A stretch of 64,000 nt of DNA from Roseovarius sp. Pro17 (GTDB lineage Bacteria; Pseudomonadota; Alphaproteobacteria; Rhodobacterales; Rhodobacteraceae), in assembly GCF_035599575.1 (NCBI RefSeq), contig NZ_CP141179.1, positions 3,819,001-3,883,000 of the forward strand, read 5' to 3'. Within the stretch, counting starts at the first letter, position 1. Each line of letters opens with the position of its first letter. Of this stretch, positions 53,347 through 63,674 are shown in pieces. The notes beneath the pieces are model-generated. The model saw nothing but the letters and a program-made list of their open reading frames with translations. It was not told where the DNA came from and ran no database searches. Both the position numbers and the translations under genes were made by a program.

Positions 53347-54273
53347 TCAGCCCTGACGACGACCGGCAAAGAGCCGCTTTAGCGCGCCCGCTTGCGCGAT
53401 GGCGAGGCCGGCCAGGATCAGGATCATCGCCCAATAAATGCCCGTGGGCAGGTCCTCGCCCAGAAACACGATCCCGAGGAACACTGACCAGACCGGCACC
53501 TGATAATTGACGAGGCTCATGAAAACCGGCCCGGCGCTGCGGATCAGTTGCACCAGCAGCAACTGCGCGATGCCTGTCGGAAAGGCGCCCAAGTAGAGCA
53601 GCGCCAGCAAACTGTGCAGCGGCACGCCCTCCGGCATCCCCTCGACGATCAGCGCATAAGGCACAAGCAGGACCGTCCCGATGCTGAGCGCGGCTGCAGC
53701 CAGCGACAGCATGTCGACGTCCGGGCAAAGCCGCATGATGATGGCGCCGATGGCATAGCACAGCGCCGCGCCGATGCAGGCGATGCGCGCGGTCGTCTCA
53801 AACTCGGCCCCGGTTGCGGCGAAAGCAGCAGGTCCGATCAGCACGACCACACCGATAGTACCGATCAGAAAGCCGATGAGGCGGCGTAAATTCATCTGCT
53901 CGCCCGGCACCAGAATATGCGCCAACGGCAGGATCAACAACGGCACCACTGCCATGCACACCCCAGCAAAACCCGAGGCGACGAATTGTTGGCTCCAACT
54001 GAGCAAAAAGAACGGCAGCGCATTGGTAAAGATGCCGATCCCCAGCGCACTCAGCCATATCATCCCAGCGCGTGGCCCCCTCATCGAAGGCAGGCCGCCC
54101 CCGCGCAGATGTGAGATGACCAGCAGCAAGAGCGCACCCAGACCCAGCCGCGAGGCGGCGACGGTGCGTGGTCCGACCCCCTCCAGCGCCAGCTTGGTAA
54201 ACATGAAAGCGGCGCCGAACATGGCACCCAATATGGCGAGGCGCAGCCAATTGGCGGGTGTGATCTGTGTCAT
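53347..54273 (-). CDS. EamA/DMT-family transporter
   Basis: 308 residues and ten hydrophobic helices in two EamA repeats (MFGAAFMFTKLALEGVGPRT, then ACIGAALCYAIGAIIMRL). GAFPTGIAQLLLV and WSVFLGIVFLGEDL fit the drug/metabolite exporter group. The ATG at 54273 has GAGG seven bases upstream, better than the ATG 36 bases earlier. Substrate unknown. Confidence 0.9.
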   Translation of the reverse strand: MTQITPANWLRLAILGAMFGAAFMFTKLALEGVGPRTVAASRLGLGALLLLVISHLRGGGLPSMRGPRAGMIWLSALGIGIFTNALPFFLLSWSQQFVASGFAGVCMAVVPLLILPLAHILVPGEQMNLRRLIGFLIGTIGVVVLIGPAAFAATGAEFETTARIACIGAALCYAIGAIIMRLCPDVDMLSLAAAALSIGTVLLVPYALIVEGMPEGVPLHSLLALLYLGAFPTGIAQLLLVQLIRSAGPVFMSLVNYQVPVWSVFLGIVFLGEDLPTGIYWAMILILAGLAIAQAGALKRLFAGRRQG

Positions 54274-54297
54274 TGGAGCGCCTCGCACGGTAAATGT

Positions 54298-54327
54298 AAA
54301 AAGGGGCATCCGAAACCGGATGCCCCT
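54298..54327 (-). terminator. Intrinsic terminator of ilvC
   Basis: A perfect 11-bp stem (AGGGGCATCCG 54302-54312 with CGGATGCCCCT 54317-54327) and a 4-base loop. On the minus strand it is followed by TTTTT. Confidence 0.92.
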
Positions 54328-54349
54328 AATGCAGCTTATGTCGCGGCGA

Positions 54350-55408
<1,059 letters not shown>

Positions 55409-55463
55409 TTACACGGGCGAGGTGCTAGAGGAATTACAAAAGCGTGTTGATGCTGCGGGAATT

Positions 55464-55489
55464 TTGAGTATTTATGCGAACAATAAGAG
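55464..55489 (+). repeat. TTGAGTATTT repeat element, upstream of lrp
   Basis: It begins TTGAGTATTTATGCGAAC and continues AATAAGAG. It aligns with the copy at 2497-2522 over TTGAGTATTT, then GAACAAT. It lies 15-40 bases before the first Lrp start codon, so here it is in a 5' region rather than at a gene end. Confidence 0.55.
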
Positions 55490-55504
55490 ATAAGTGGGAA
55501 AATC

Positions 55505-55960
55505 ATGCTGGACGATACCGACAGGCGCATATTGCGGCACTATCAGCATGATCCAGCACTGGGGCTGACTGATCTGGCGGATCTGGCCGGGGTAACGGCG
55601 AATACCTGCGCCCGGCGGCTGGAGCGGATGCAGGCGAGCGGCGTCATTCTGGGCAACCGGGCCGTGATCGACTGGCGCGCATTGGGGTATGAGGTGGAGG
55701 TCAGTCTGAGGGTGGCGCTGGACAAGACGCAGCCGCGCGCGTTCGATGAATTCACGGCCGCGGCGCGCGAGGTGCCCGAAGTGATCGAGATCCAGACGTT
55801 TCTGGGTCGCGTCGATCTGCGGCTTTATGTAATCGCGCGGGACATAGTGCATTACCAGCACATCTATCGCAGCGCGATTCTGCCTCTGCCGCATATCACC
55901 GATATCGAGGCGTTGATGCATATGGCGCGGATTAAGTCGGACGAGGGGCTGCCACTGTGA
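55505..55960 (+). CDS. Lrp/AsnC-family regulator 1
   Basis: 151 residues. The N-terminal HTH is DDTDRRILRHYQHDPALGLTDLADLAGVTANTCARRLERM. The C-terminal RAM ligand domain includes EVPEVIEIQTFLGRVDLRLYVIARD. Its stop overlaps the next regulator's GTG (GTGA). The divergent ilvC makes branched-chain amino acid control plausible but unproven. Confidence 0.92.
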   Translation: MLDDTDRRILRHYQHDPALGLTDLADLAGVTANTCARRLERMQASGVILGNRAVIDWRALGYEVEVSLRVALDKTQPRAFDEFTAAAREVPEVIEIQTFLGRVDLRLYVIARDIVHYQHIYRSAILPLPHITDIEALMHMARIKSDEGLPL

Positions 55961-56415
55961 TCCTGCTGGACGATATGGACCGCCGCATCCTGCGCGCCCT
56001 GGTGCAGGACGCCACGCAAAGCGCCAGTGCGCTGGGGCGCAAGCTGGGCCTGTCGCAGCCCGCAACGTGGCGGCGGGTGAAGCGGCTGCATGACACCGGT
56101 GTCATCAAGGGCCAGCGACTGGATCTGGACCGCGAACGGCTGGGATTCGGCGTCGCCGTGTTTCTGGGGGTCAAGCTGGCCACCAAGGGGCGCGTCAGTC
56201 TGGATGATTTCGAACGCGCTGTTTCGGCCATCCCCGAGGTGCAGAGTGTGGAACATATCCTTGGCGTTTTTGATTACCGCCTGCGCGTCGTTGCGCGTGA
56301 TATCAGCGATTTTGAGCGTGTGCTGCGGCGCCGGATCATGACCTTGCCGGGGGTCGGCGATGTTGAGGCCAACGTGCTGCTTAGCGAAGAACGCAGGCCC
56401 GGCCCCATCGGCTGA
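55957..56415 (+). CDS. Lrp/AsnC-family regulator 2
   Basis: 152 residues starting at GTG 55957, translationally coupled to the first Lrp gene. The HTH is LDDMDRRILRALVQDATQSASALGRKLGLSQPATWRRVKRL. The RAM domain has AIPEVQSVEHILGVFDYRLRVVARD. The two paralogues are alike in layout but differ in the recognition helix (NTCARRLERM versus ATWRRVKRL). Confidence 0.92.
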   Translation: MILLDDMDRRILRALVQDATQSASALGRKLGLSQPATWRRVKRLHDTGVIKGQRLDLDRERLGFGVAVFLGVKLATKGRVSLDDFERAVSAIPEVQSVEHILGVFDYRLRVVARDISDFERVLRRRIMTLPGVGDVEANVLLSEERRPGPIG

Positions 56416-56502
56416 CGTGGCGCGTGCAAGTATGCCCATGTATCCTTTGCCAATGCGAATGTGGCGCGCTAGCACTTGGGGGAACCGCAAAGGAGATGCC
56501 TC

Positions 56503-57630
56503 ATGACCGCCCTTCTCGATAATGTCGATCCCGATGGCCTGCTGGAATACTCGGTGGTGTTCACAGACCGCTCGCTGAACCATATGTCGGCCAGCTTTCA
56601 GACCGTGATGCGCGACATCTCGGGGATGCTGAAAGAGGTCTACAACGCCGATGCGGTGGCAGTGATCCCCGGCGGTGGCAGCTATGGGATGGAGGCGGTC
56701 GCCCGCCAGTTCGGCAGTGACGCGCATGCGCTGATCGTGCGCAACGGCTGGTTTTCCTACCGCTGGACCCAGATTTTTGACGCGGGCAAATTCACCGCAC
56801 AGGAAACCGTCTGCATGGCGCGCCAGACCGGCAATGGCGCCACCGCGCCCTATGCACCTGCCCCTATCGAGGACGTCACGGCCCAGATCCGCGAGGCCAA
56901 GCCCGATGTGGTGTTCGCCCCGCATGTGGAAACCTCGGCCGGGATCATCCTTCCGGATGACTACATCACGGCACTTGCGACTGCCGCACACGAGGTCGGT
57001 GCGCTGCTGGTGCTGGATTGTATCGCATCGGGTTGCGCATGGATCGACATGAAGGCGACGGGCGTCGACGTGCTGATTTCGGCCCCGCAAAAGGGGTGGT
57101 CTGCCTCGCCCTCTGCTGGCCTCGTGATGATGTCGCAGCGCGCGGTTGAGCGGCTTGAGACGACCACGTCCAGCAGCTTTGCGATGGATCTCAAGAAGTG
57201 GCACCAGATCATGCAGGCCTATGAGAATGGTGGCCATGCCTATCACGCCACCCTGCCCACCGACGCGCTGCGCGCCTTTCGCGACACAATTGTCGAAACC
57301 AAGGAATACGGGTTCGAGCGGCTGCGCGAGGCACAATGGGCGCTGGGCGATGGTGTGCGCGCGATGTTGAAGGATCGTGGTGTAGCCTCGGTCGCCGCCG
57401 ATGGATTCGGCGCGCCGGGGGTCGTCGTCAGCTATACGGATGATCCCGACATCCAGAACGGCAAGAAATTTGCCGCTGCGGGCATGCAGATCGCCGCAGG
57501 CGTGCCGTTGCAAGTGGGGGAGGGTGATGGATTTCGCACATTCCGGCTGGGGCTGTTCGGCCTCGACAAGCTCTACGACGTGGATGGTGCGCTGGGCCGC
57601 CTGAGGGCCGTGCTGGACAAGGTGCTGTAG
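56503..57630 (+). CDS. Class V PLP-dependent aminotransferase
   Basis: 375 residues from the ATG at 56503 (AGGAG upstream). Fold-type I features: VIPGGGSYGMEAVAR, HVETSAGIILP, LLVLDCIASG and the PLP lysine Lys197 in SAPQKGW. It belongs near the alanine/serine/aspartate-glyoxylate aminotransferase group. The N-terminus (YSVVFTDRSLNHMS) differs from the usual PGP start. It follows the Lrp pair by 87 bp and may be their target. Substrates unknown. Confidence 0.87.
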   Translation: MTALLDNVDPDGLLEYSVVFTDRSLNHMSASFQTVMRDISGMLKEVYNADAVAVIPGGGSYGMEAVARQFGSDAHALIVRNGWFSYRWTQIFDAGKFTAQETVCMARQTGNGATAPYAPAPIEDVTAQIREAKPDVVFAPHVETSAGIILPDDYITALATAAHEVGALLVLDCIASGCAWIDMKATGVDVLISAPQKGWSASPSAGLVMMSQRAVERLETTTSSSFAMDLKKWHQIMQAYENGGHAYHATLPTDALRAFRDTIVETKEYGFERLREAQWALGDGVRAMLKDRGVASVAADGFGAPGVVVSYTDDPDIQNGKKFAAAGMQIAAGVPLQVGEGDGFRTFRLGLFGLDKLYDVDGALGRLRAVLDKVL

Positions 57631-57635
57631 CCGCC

Positions 57636-58832
57636 TCAGCCCTTGGCGCCCATGCCCAGCCGCATCAGGCCCCGCCGGACGGGGGCCAGTGCGTGCAGCG
57701 CGTTCAGGCCCATGGCGCGGACATCGCGCAGGGGCTGGGCGTCCATCATCGAGGCGCGGTTCAGCAGGTCGATCCCCTTCATGCGCAGCGCCACCTCAGT
57801 GTGCCGGGCGCGGTGATAGGCGTCCAGCATGGGCGTGTCGCCCAGCGTGCCGGGTGATTTTTCTGCGAGGTCCAGCAGCGCTTGCAGGTCTGCAAGGCTG
57901 GTGTTCAGACCCTGCGCGCCGATGGGCGGCATCACATGCGCCGCCTCGGCGATCAGCGCCACACGCTGGGCGCTATAGCGGTCCGCGATCTGGCTGATGA
58001 TGGGCCAGACGCTGCGTCTTGACGTAAGCGTGAGCGGGCCAAGGATGTGGCAACTGCGCGCGCTCATCTCGGTATTGAATGCAGTTTCGTCCAGTGCGGC
58101 AAGGCGCTGCGCCTCGGCGCCGCGCTCCATCCAGATGACCGCGGAGGACGGCAAGTCCTCGTAATCCGGCAGCGGGACCAGCGTGAAAGGGCCACCACTG
58201 CGGTGGATCTCGGTCGAGACATTGCAATGCGGGATCGGGTGCGTAACGGCAAAGGCCAGCGCCTTTTGCCCATAGCGTGTGGTGCGCACGCCGATGCCCG
58301 CCGCATTGCGGATCGGCGAGGCGCGCCCGTCTGCGGCGACAACGAGACGCGCACACACATGACTGCCATCAGTAAGGGTCACGCGCGCCTCGGCGTCGCG
58401 CGTCAGCAGCCCATCGGTGCCGACCCCGGGACGAAACTCCACATCCGGCAGCGTCGCTAGATGCGCCAGCATTTCGCGGCGCAGCAGCCAATTGGGCAGG
58501 TTCCAGCCAAAGGGGCGATCCGACAACTCATCCGCGTCAAAGCTGCGGGTCAGGCGGGGTGCGCCGTCCGCGCCGCCCGCATCGATGATGCGCATCGTCT
58601 GCAAGGGCATAGCGTGGGGCGCAAGGCGGGCCCACAGGCCCACGCGCTCCAGCAGGGCCTGCGCGGGTTGCAGAAAGGCCGTGCTGCGCAGGTCAGCGCC
58701 ATCTGCGCCCCGCTCGGTCACCGGCGCGGTGGGATCGACACACAGCACCGAAAACCCCGCATTGCCAAAGGCGCAGGCCGCCGTCAGCCCCGCAATGCCG
58801 CCACCCGAGATCAAAATGCCTACCTTGGTCAT
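57636..58832 (-). CDS. UbiH/UbiF/VisC-family FAD monooxygenase
   Basis: 398 residues from the ATG at 58832 (GAGG upstream). The FAD fingerprint is ILISGGGIAGLTAACAFGNAG. The DG motif is LVVAADGRASPIRNAAGI. The GD-type block is modified: VALIAEAAHVMPPIGAQGLNTSLADL, with EAAH in place of GDAAH. It probably hydroxylates a ubiquinone precursor, but other aromatic substrates are possible. Confidence 0.87.
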   Translation of the reverse strand: MTKVGILISGGGIAGLTAACAFGNAGFSVLCVDPTAPVTERGADGADLRSTAFLQPAQALLERVGLWARLAPHAMPLQTMRIIDAGGADGAPRLTRSFDADELSDRPFGWNLPNWLLRREMLAHLATLPDVEFRPGVGTDGLLTRDAEARVTLTDGSHVCARLVVAADGRASPIRNAAGIGVRTTRYGQKALAFAVTHPIPHCNVSTEIHRSGGPFTLVPLPDYEDLPSSAVIWMERGAEAQRLAALDETAFNTEMSARSCHILGPLTLTSRRSVWPIISQIADRYSAQRVALIAEAAHVMPPIGAQGLNTSLADLQALLDLAEKSPGTLGDTPMLDAYHRARHTEVALRMKGIDLLNRASMMDAQPLRDVRAMGLNALHALAPVRRGLMRLGMGAKG

Positions 58833-58911
58833 CGCGCTATCCTCGCATCGCCGTTGCACCGAATATAGGGCCGCGCAGGGCCGGAGGCCAGCCGCCAAGA
58901 GGCCGCAGGCC

Positions 58912-59556
58912 TCAGATCAGGCGGGCCAGAAACCCAGCCAGATCATCCGTGTGGTGATGGATATGGGCACCCTCCTGCGGCTCGGGCGCGACATGCACGG
59001 TGCGCAGGCCCATCGCATGGGGCGCGGCCAGATTGCGCGGATCGTCCTCGAACATGGCGGCCTTGCTATGGTCCAGCCCGTCGGTGGCAAAGACCGCCTG
59101 AAACGCTTTATGCTCAGGCTTGGGCAAGTAACCAGCGTGCTCGACGCCGTAGATTGCGTCGAAAATACCGTCGAGGCCCCGCGCAGCCGCGACGCGGGCC
59201 GCATAGGGCGCTGTGCCGTTGGTATAGATGATCTTGCGCCCCGGTAGCGCCACGATCCGTGCGCGCAGATCGGCGTCGGGCGTCAGCGCGCCCATGTCGA
59301 TATCATGCACATCGACCAGATAGGCTTCGGGGTCCATGCCATGCACGCGCATTAGCCCGGCCAGCGTCGTGCCATGCTCGCGCCAGTACAGCGCGCGCAG
59401 GCGGTTCGCCTCGGCCTGATCGACGCCTACGGTATCCATGACGAATCGCGTCATCCGCACTTCGATCTGGTCGAACAGGCGCAGATGCGGCGGGTAGAGC
59501 GTGTTGTCGAGGTCAAAGACCCAAGTGTCGACATGGCTGAAGTCGTGCTTTGGCAT
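58912..59556 (-). CDS. HAD-superfamily phosphatase, pyrimidine 5'-nucleotidase type
   Basis: 214 residues from the ATG at 59556; no clear ribosome site. Motif I is FDLDNTLYP, motif II TNGT and motif IV FEDDPRNL, with a helical cap. This is the SDT1/YjjG-like 5'-nucleotidase type. The longer frame upstream overlaps the divergent GntR gene and was rejected. Confidence 0.88.
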   Translation of the reverse strand: MPKHDFSHVDTWVFDLDNTLYPPHLRLFDQIEVRMTRFVMDTVGVDQAEANRLRALYWREHGTTLAGLMRVHGMDPEAYLVDVHDIDMGALTPDADLRARIVALPGRKIIYTNGTAPYAARVAAARGLDGIFDAIYGVEHAGYLPKPEHKAFQAVFATDGLDHSKAAMFEDDPRNLAAPHAMGLRTVHVAPEPQEGAHIHHHTDDLAGFLARLI

Positions 59557-59647
59557 GGCCGTGAGGGTAGCGGCGCGGGGGCGGCTGTCAATGGATGCAG
59601 GCTTGATTGCCTGCGCCCGCGCGCCTACCGTCGCGCGGTAGCCAGAA

Positions 59648-60310
59648 ATGACCGGACCCGCGCCTATGAAACCGCCCCAGACAGATGCATATTCCCTAAT
59701 CCTCGAGGCGATCGACATGGGCGATTTCAAGCCCGGCGATCGTCTGGTTGAAAGCGATCTGGCGGAACGGTTCGGCGTGTCGCGCACCCCCATCCGCGAG
59801 GCGCTGCAGCGGTTGGAGACGCAATCGCTGCTGGCGCGGGATGGGCGCAGCCTGATCGTGGCCTCATTGGATCATAATCAGCGTGCCGAGCTATATGTCG
59901 TGCGCGCCGAGCTAGAGGGGCTGGCCGCCAGCCTTGCCGCGCGCCATGCAACCCCCGAAGAGGTCGCCGTGCTGCGCGATATGGTCGAGCGGGACCGCAC
60001 CCTGATCGGGCATCCCGGCCAGATGGCACGCGCCAATCGCCGTTTTCACAAGCAGATCCACCTCGCTTCGCATAATCGGTTTCTGGTGCAGCAGCTGGAC
60101 CTCGTCCATCGCTCGATGGCGCTGATGGCCACGACGTCGCTGGCCGCCGAGGGAAGGGGCGAGGCGGCGATTGCCGAGCATGACGCGATTGTCGCCGCTA
60201 TTGAGGCGGGCGAGGCGCGAACGGCGCATGACGCGCTCAAGGCGCATATCTCCAAGGCGTTCGTCACCCGGCTGAAACTGGAATCCGGTGAGGTGAAATC
60301 AACGCTCTGA
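59648..60310 (+). CDS. GntR-family regulator (FCD type)
   Basis: 220 residues. The winged helix is DFKPGDRLVESDLAERFGVSRTPIREALQRLETQSLL. The FCD ligand domain carries metal-type residues in RANRRFHKQIHLASHN and AEHDAIVAAIEAGEA. ATG codons at 59648 and 59666 are both usable. It stands alone; the target is not evident. Confidence 0.92.
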   Translation: MTGPAPMKPPQTDAYSLILEAIDMGDFKPGDRLVESDLAERFGVSRTPIREALQRLETQSLLARDGRSLIVASLDHNQRAELYVVRAELEGLAASLAARHATPEEVAVLRDMVERDRTLIGHPGQMARANRRFHKQIHLASHNRFLVQQLDLVHRSMALMATTSLAAEGRGEAAIAEHDAIVAAIEAGEARTAHDALKAHISKAFVTRLKLESGEVKSTL

Positions 60311-60319
60311 CGCTATGGC

Positions 60320-62224
60320 CTATCCGGTGTTTTCGGTATGACTGAGCGAGTGACCGTGGCTGGTCTTGTCCCAATAGAACGGCGCGACGATCATCTCGTA
60401 AAGCGCCTTGATCGCCGCGATGGTGCCCAGCGGCGTGTAGAGGTGCATCGTCACCGCCCAAGGCAGCAAATGCCGATGATCGCGCCCCGAAACGCCCAGC
60501 ATGTGTAGGCCGATATTCAGGATCTCGACCGTCAGGAACAATCGGCCAAATCCGACAAGCACCTCGCGCGGCAACACCGGGTCCAGAGGGTGCGGCAGGC
60601 CCAACAGCACCAGCCAAAAGGACCACAGGAATGGGGCCAGCAGGGATTGCGACAATGCCGTGACGAAATGCGCCTGAAAGCCCAAGAACTTCCACGCGCC
60701 CAATTGCCGATATAGCAGCACTGGCCGCCGCATATGCACCAGATACGTGGTCATATACCCTTTCAGCCAGCGCGAGCGTTGCTTGACCCAAGGCCAAGGA
60801 CGGCAGTTCGCCTCTTCCCCGGTGACGGTTCCGACAACTTCGGTGCGATACCCGTGCCGCGCGAGGCGAAAGCCCAGATCGGCGTCTTCGGTCACGTTAT
60901 GCGCGTCCCAGCCGCCCAAGTCCTCCAGCACGTCGCGGCGAAAATAAAGCGTGGTTCCCCCCAGCGGAATGGTAAAGCCCAGCTTGGCCATGCCGGGCAG
61001 CATCACGCGAAACCACGTCGCGTATTCGATGGTAAAGCACCGCGCCAGCCAGTTCTGGCGAGGGTTGTAGTAGTCGAGAATGCCTTGCAGGCAGACCACA
61101 TCGGGCGGCGCTATGGCAAACCGGCGCGCGATTTGAGTGATCTGATCGGGATCGGGTGCGTCCTCGGCATCGAAAATGCCGACAATGTCGCCTTCGCAGA
61201 AATCCAGCGCATAGTTCATCGCGCGCGGTTTGGTGCGCGGCTGGCCATCCGGCACGACGACGGCGCGCATCCATGCGGGCAGGTCGATCTGGGCCAGCGT
61301 CTGCCGGGTGGTGGCGTCGTTTTCCTCCAACACCAGAATGACGTCCAGCAGGCACTTGGGATAGGTCAGACGGCTGAGCCGCGTGATCAGCGCGTGCGCG
61401 ATTTCGGTCTCGCGAAAGAGCGGCACGAGGATCGACACCTTGGGCAGCTTTTGTCCCGCCCCCAGCGGCGGCTGCACTGCCTCGGGTGCGCCGGCGATGA
61501 GGCGCGCGCAGACCGAGGCCATTTTGAGCACCGCCGAGATGATCAGCGTCAGCGTGGCCCAGCCAACGCACACGCTAAAAACTATCGTGGGATAGAGCAC
61601 GCTGGCGGTGATGCACAGCGCGATCGCCGCCAGCGCCAGCGTCAGGCGCCGAGCGGGCGATGCGCTCCAGGTGCGGCAGCTTTCGGATGCGGCGGGCCGT
61701 GCCTCGGCGGCGGCGGTCAGGGCGGCGCGCGCGGCATCTGCCATGGCGGTCTGAATTTCGCGGCGCGGCGCGATGACAGGAACGGTTCTGCGAATCCCCG
61801 CGGGCAGATCGCTCAGACCAACCGTCGCCTCGATGCGGTCGATGGCAAGGCGCAATTGCCCATCTGCACCGCGCAGGGGCGCGATGCCGCGTCGGATCAT
61901 GCTGCGAGCGTCAATGCCTGCCAGTTCTTCGACGCCCGACGTCAACTCGTCCGCGCTTGCCAGCCGTAATCCGCTGCGGGTGGCCTTCGCGCGCAAAGCG
62001 TCGGGTTCGTCCATCAGGCCCTCGGCCATCAGAACGCGGTCGATGGGGGCGTCGCAATTCTCTTGCACGATCAACGCCAGCTCGGCGTCCGAGCGCGAAA
62101 TCGTGCCAGTCCGCACGAGGTGGCGGCCCAATGCGCACAACTGATCGCCGTTCGCGGCACCCTCGCGCAGACTGGCAGATGCCCAGGACTGCGTGTCCAG
62201 CTGCCGCAGTTCCGAGATGCCCAT
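60320..62224 (-). CDS. GT2 glycosyltransferase with N-terminal MshEN/T2SSE_N-like domain
   Basis: 634 residues. Residues about 30-130 (GRHLVRTGTISRSDAELAL, then MAEGLMDEPDALRAKATRSG) resemble the domain found at the start of GspE/PilB ATPases. Two hydrophobic helices (190-245) lead to a GT2 catalytic region with FDAEDAPDPD, NVTEDADLGFRLARHGY and KQRSRWLKGY. Three or four helices follow. It would polymerise or transfer a sugar at the inner membrane, as in exopolysaccharide synthesis. The ATG at 62224 has AAGGG upstream. Confidence 0.87.
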   Translation of the reverse strand: MGISELRQLDTQSWASASLREGAANGDQLCALGRHLVRTGTISRSDAELALIVQENCDAPIDRVLMAEGLMDEPDALRAKATRSGLRLASADELTSGVEELAGIDARSMIRRGIAPLRGADGQLRLAIDRIEATVGLSDLPAGIRRTVPVIAPRREIQTAMADAARAALTAAAEARPAASESCRTWSASPARRLTLALAAIALCITASVLYPTIVFSVCVGWATLTLIISAVLKMASVCARLIAGAPEAVQPPLGAGQKLPKVSILVPLFRETEIAHALITRLSRLTYPKCLLDVILVLEENDATTRQTLAQIDLPAWMRAVVVPDGQPRTKPRAMNYALDFCEGDIVGIFDAEDAPDPDQITQIARRFAIAPPDVVCLQGILDYYNPRQNWLARCFTIEYATWFRVMLPGMAKLGFTIPLGGTTLYFRRDVLEDLGGWDAHNVTEDADLGFRLARHGYRTEVVGTVTGEEANCRPWPWVKQRSRWLKGYMTTYLVHMRRPVLLYRQLGAWKFLGFQAHFVTALSQSLLAPFLWSFWLVLLGLPHPLDPVLPREVLVGFGRLFLTVEILNIGLHMLGVSGRDHRHLLPWAVTMHLYTPLGTIAAIKALYEMIVAPFYWDKTSHGHSLSHTENTG

Positions 62225-62272
62225 GGAATACCCTTCGCCTTCAAGCCCAGCGATGAGTTTCGTTCATATCGG

Positions 62273-62287
62273 TTAACGGAACGTAAA
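62273..62287 (-). promoter_or_regulatory. Possible CtrA-type site upstream of the GT2 gene
   Basis: On the minus strand TTTA-N7-TTAA (followed by CC), one base from the TTAA-N7-TTAA CtrA box, centred about 56 bases before the GT2 start codon. Confidence 0.3.
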
Positions 62288-62305
62288 CAAATTTAGGGGA
62301 AAACG

Positions 62306-63469
62306 TCACAAAACAGGGGTTTTAGCCGCCATGAAATCTGCGAAACGCTCGAAAAGGTAAAAACTGTCCTGTGGACCGGGGCTGGCCTCGGGGTGGTGCT
62401 GGACCGAAAAGACGGGGCGATTCTCAATCGCGATCCCGCAGTTCGAGCCATCGAACAGCGACACATGCGTTTCCTTGACGCCCTCGGGCAGGCTTTGGCC
62501 ATCAACAGCAAAGCCATGGTTCATCGACGTGATCTCGACCTTGCCGGTGGTGTGATCCTTGACCGGGTGGTTGGCGCCGTGATGGCCATGGCTCATCTTG
62601 ACGGTTTTGGCGCCCAACGCGAGCGCCAGCATTTGGTGCCCGAGGCAGATACCAAAGATCGGCAGGTCTGCGTTCAGCAACTCCTTGATTACCGGCACGG
62701 CATAGATTCCGGTTGCCGCCGGATCGCCGGGACCGTTCGACAGGAACACTCCGTCAGGCTGATGCGCCAGCACCTCTTCTGCGGTGGCGGTCGCAGGCAG
62801 GACGGTCACGTCGCAGCCCGCGCTTGCGAGGCAGCGCAGGATGTTGCGCTTGGCACCATAGTCGATGGCGACGACCTTGTACTTGGGGTCGGTCTGGCGC
62901 GGATAGCCGTCGGGCCATGCCCAGCGCATCTCGTCCCAGCGATAGGATTGCGCGCAGGTCACGTCCTTGGCCAGGTCCAGCCCTTCCAGCCCGGCGAAAC
63001 CGCGCGCCTTTTGCACCAGCGCGGCGATGTCGAAATTGCCCTCGGGATCATGCACCAACGCCACATGCGGCGCGCCCTGTTGGCGGATCGCGCGGGTCAG
63101 ACGACGGGTGTCGACCCCGCCCATCGCAATGCGCCCGCGCTGGACCAGCCAGTCCTGCAAGGTCTGCGTGCTGCGCCAACTGCTGGGCTCGGTCGGGTCC
63201 CATTTTACCACCATGCCTGCGGCCACCGGATCGGCGTTCTCGTCATCCTCGGCATTAGTGCCGGTGTTGCCAATATGCGGAAAGGTGAAGGTGACGACCT
63301 GACCCGCATAGCTGGGATCGGTCATGACCTCCTGATAGCCGGTCATGGCGGTATTGAAACAAAGCTCGGCCACCACCTCGCCCACTGCGCCAAAGCCGCG
63401 GCCGTAAAATACCGTGCCATCGGCCAGCGCGAGGCAGGCAGTGGGGCGAGGCTGGGGCGCGTGCGTCAT
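62306..63469 (-). CDS. carA: Carbamoyl-phosphate synthase small subunit
   Basis: 387 residues. The N-terminal half has CFNTAMTGYQEVMTDPSYAGQ. The glutaminase half has VFLSNGPGDPAAT, IFGICLGHQML with the catalytic Cys, and the HHPEASPGP His/Glu pair. It releases ammonia from glutamine for CarB. The ATG at 63469 has GGAGAG upstream. It is divergent from the YqeY-like gene. Confidence 0.98.
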   Translation of the reverse strand: MTHAPQPRPTACLALADGTVFYGRGFGAVGEVVAELCFNTAMTGYQEVMTDPSYAGQVVTFTFPHIGNTGTNAEDDENADPVAAGMVVKWDPTEPSSWRSTQTLQDWLVQRGRIAMGGVDTRRLTRAIRQQGAPHVALVHDPEGNFDIAALVQKARGFAGLEGLDLAKDVTCAQSYRWDEMRWAWPDGYPRQTDPKYKVVAIDYGAKRNILRCLASAGCDVTVLPATATAEEVLAHQPDGVFLSNGPGDPAATGIYAVPVIKELLNADLPIFGICLGHQMLALALGAKTVKMSHGHHGANHPVKDHTTGKVEITSMNHGFAVDGQSLPEGVKETHVSLFDGSNCGIAIENRPVFSVQHHPEASPGPQDSFYLFERFADFMAAKTPVL

Positions 63470-63674
63470 GGCGGCTCTCCGAATATGGGAATGGCGGGGG
63501 CAAAATCTGCGCGAAACTAAGGGCCGCGCCCCAAAGGGTCAAGGGCCAAGCGCCGGCGCCTGACGTTGCGGCAGGGCATCGCGCAGGTTGCCTTGGAGCG
63601 CCCTATTGGATAGGTACTCGGGCTTGTGACAAGGGCCGGGTGACCGGCCATCTCTGCGGCCAAGGGGTACCAAC

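Noticed and set aside
55864..57513. 549-codon antisense frame over the second Lrp and aminotransferase genes
   Set aside because: Shadow frame with no domain motifs. The opposite strand encodes well-formed proteins with ribosome sites.
60734..61969. 411-codon plus-strand frame opposite the GT2 gene
   Set aside because: Arg/Gln/His-rich shadow. The GT2 catalytic blocks on the minus strand are clear.
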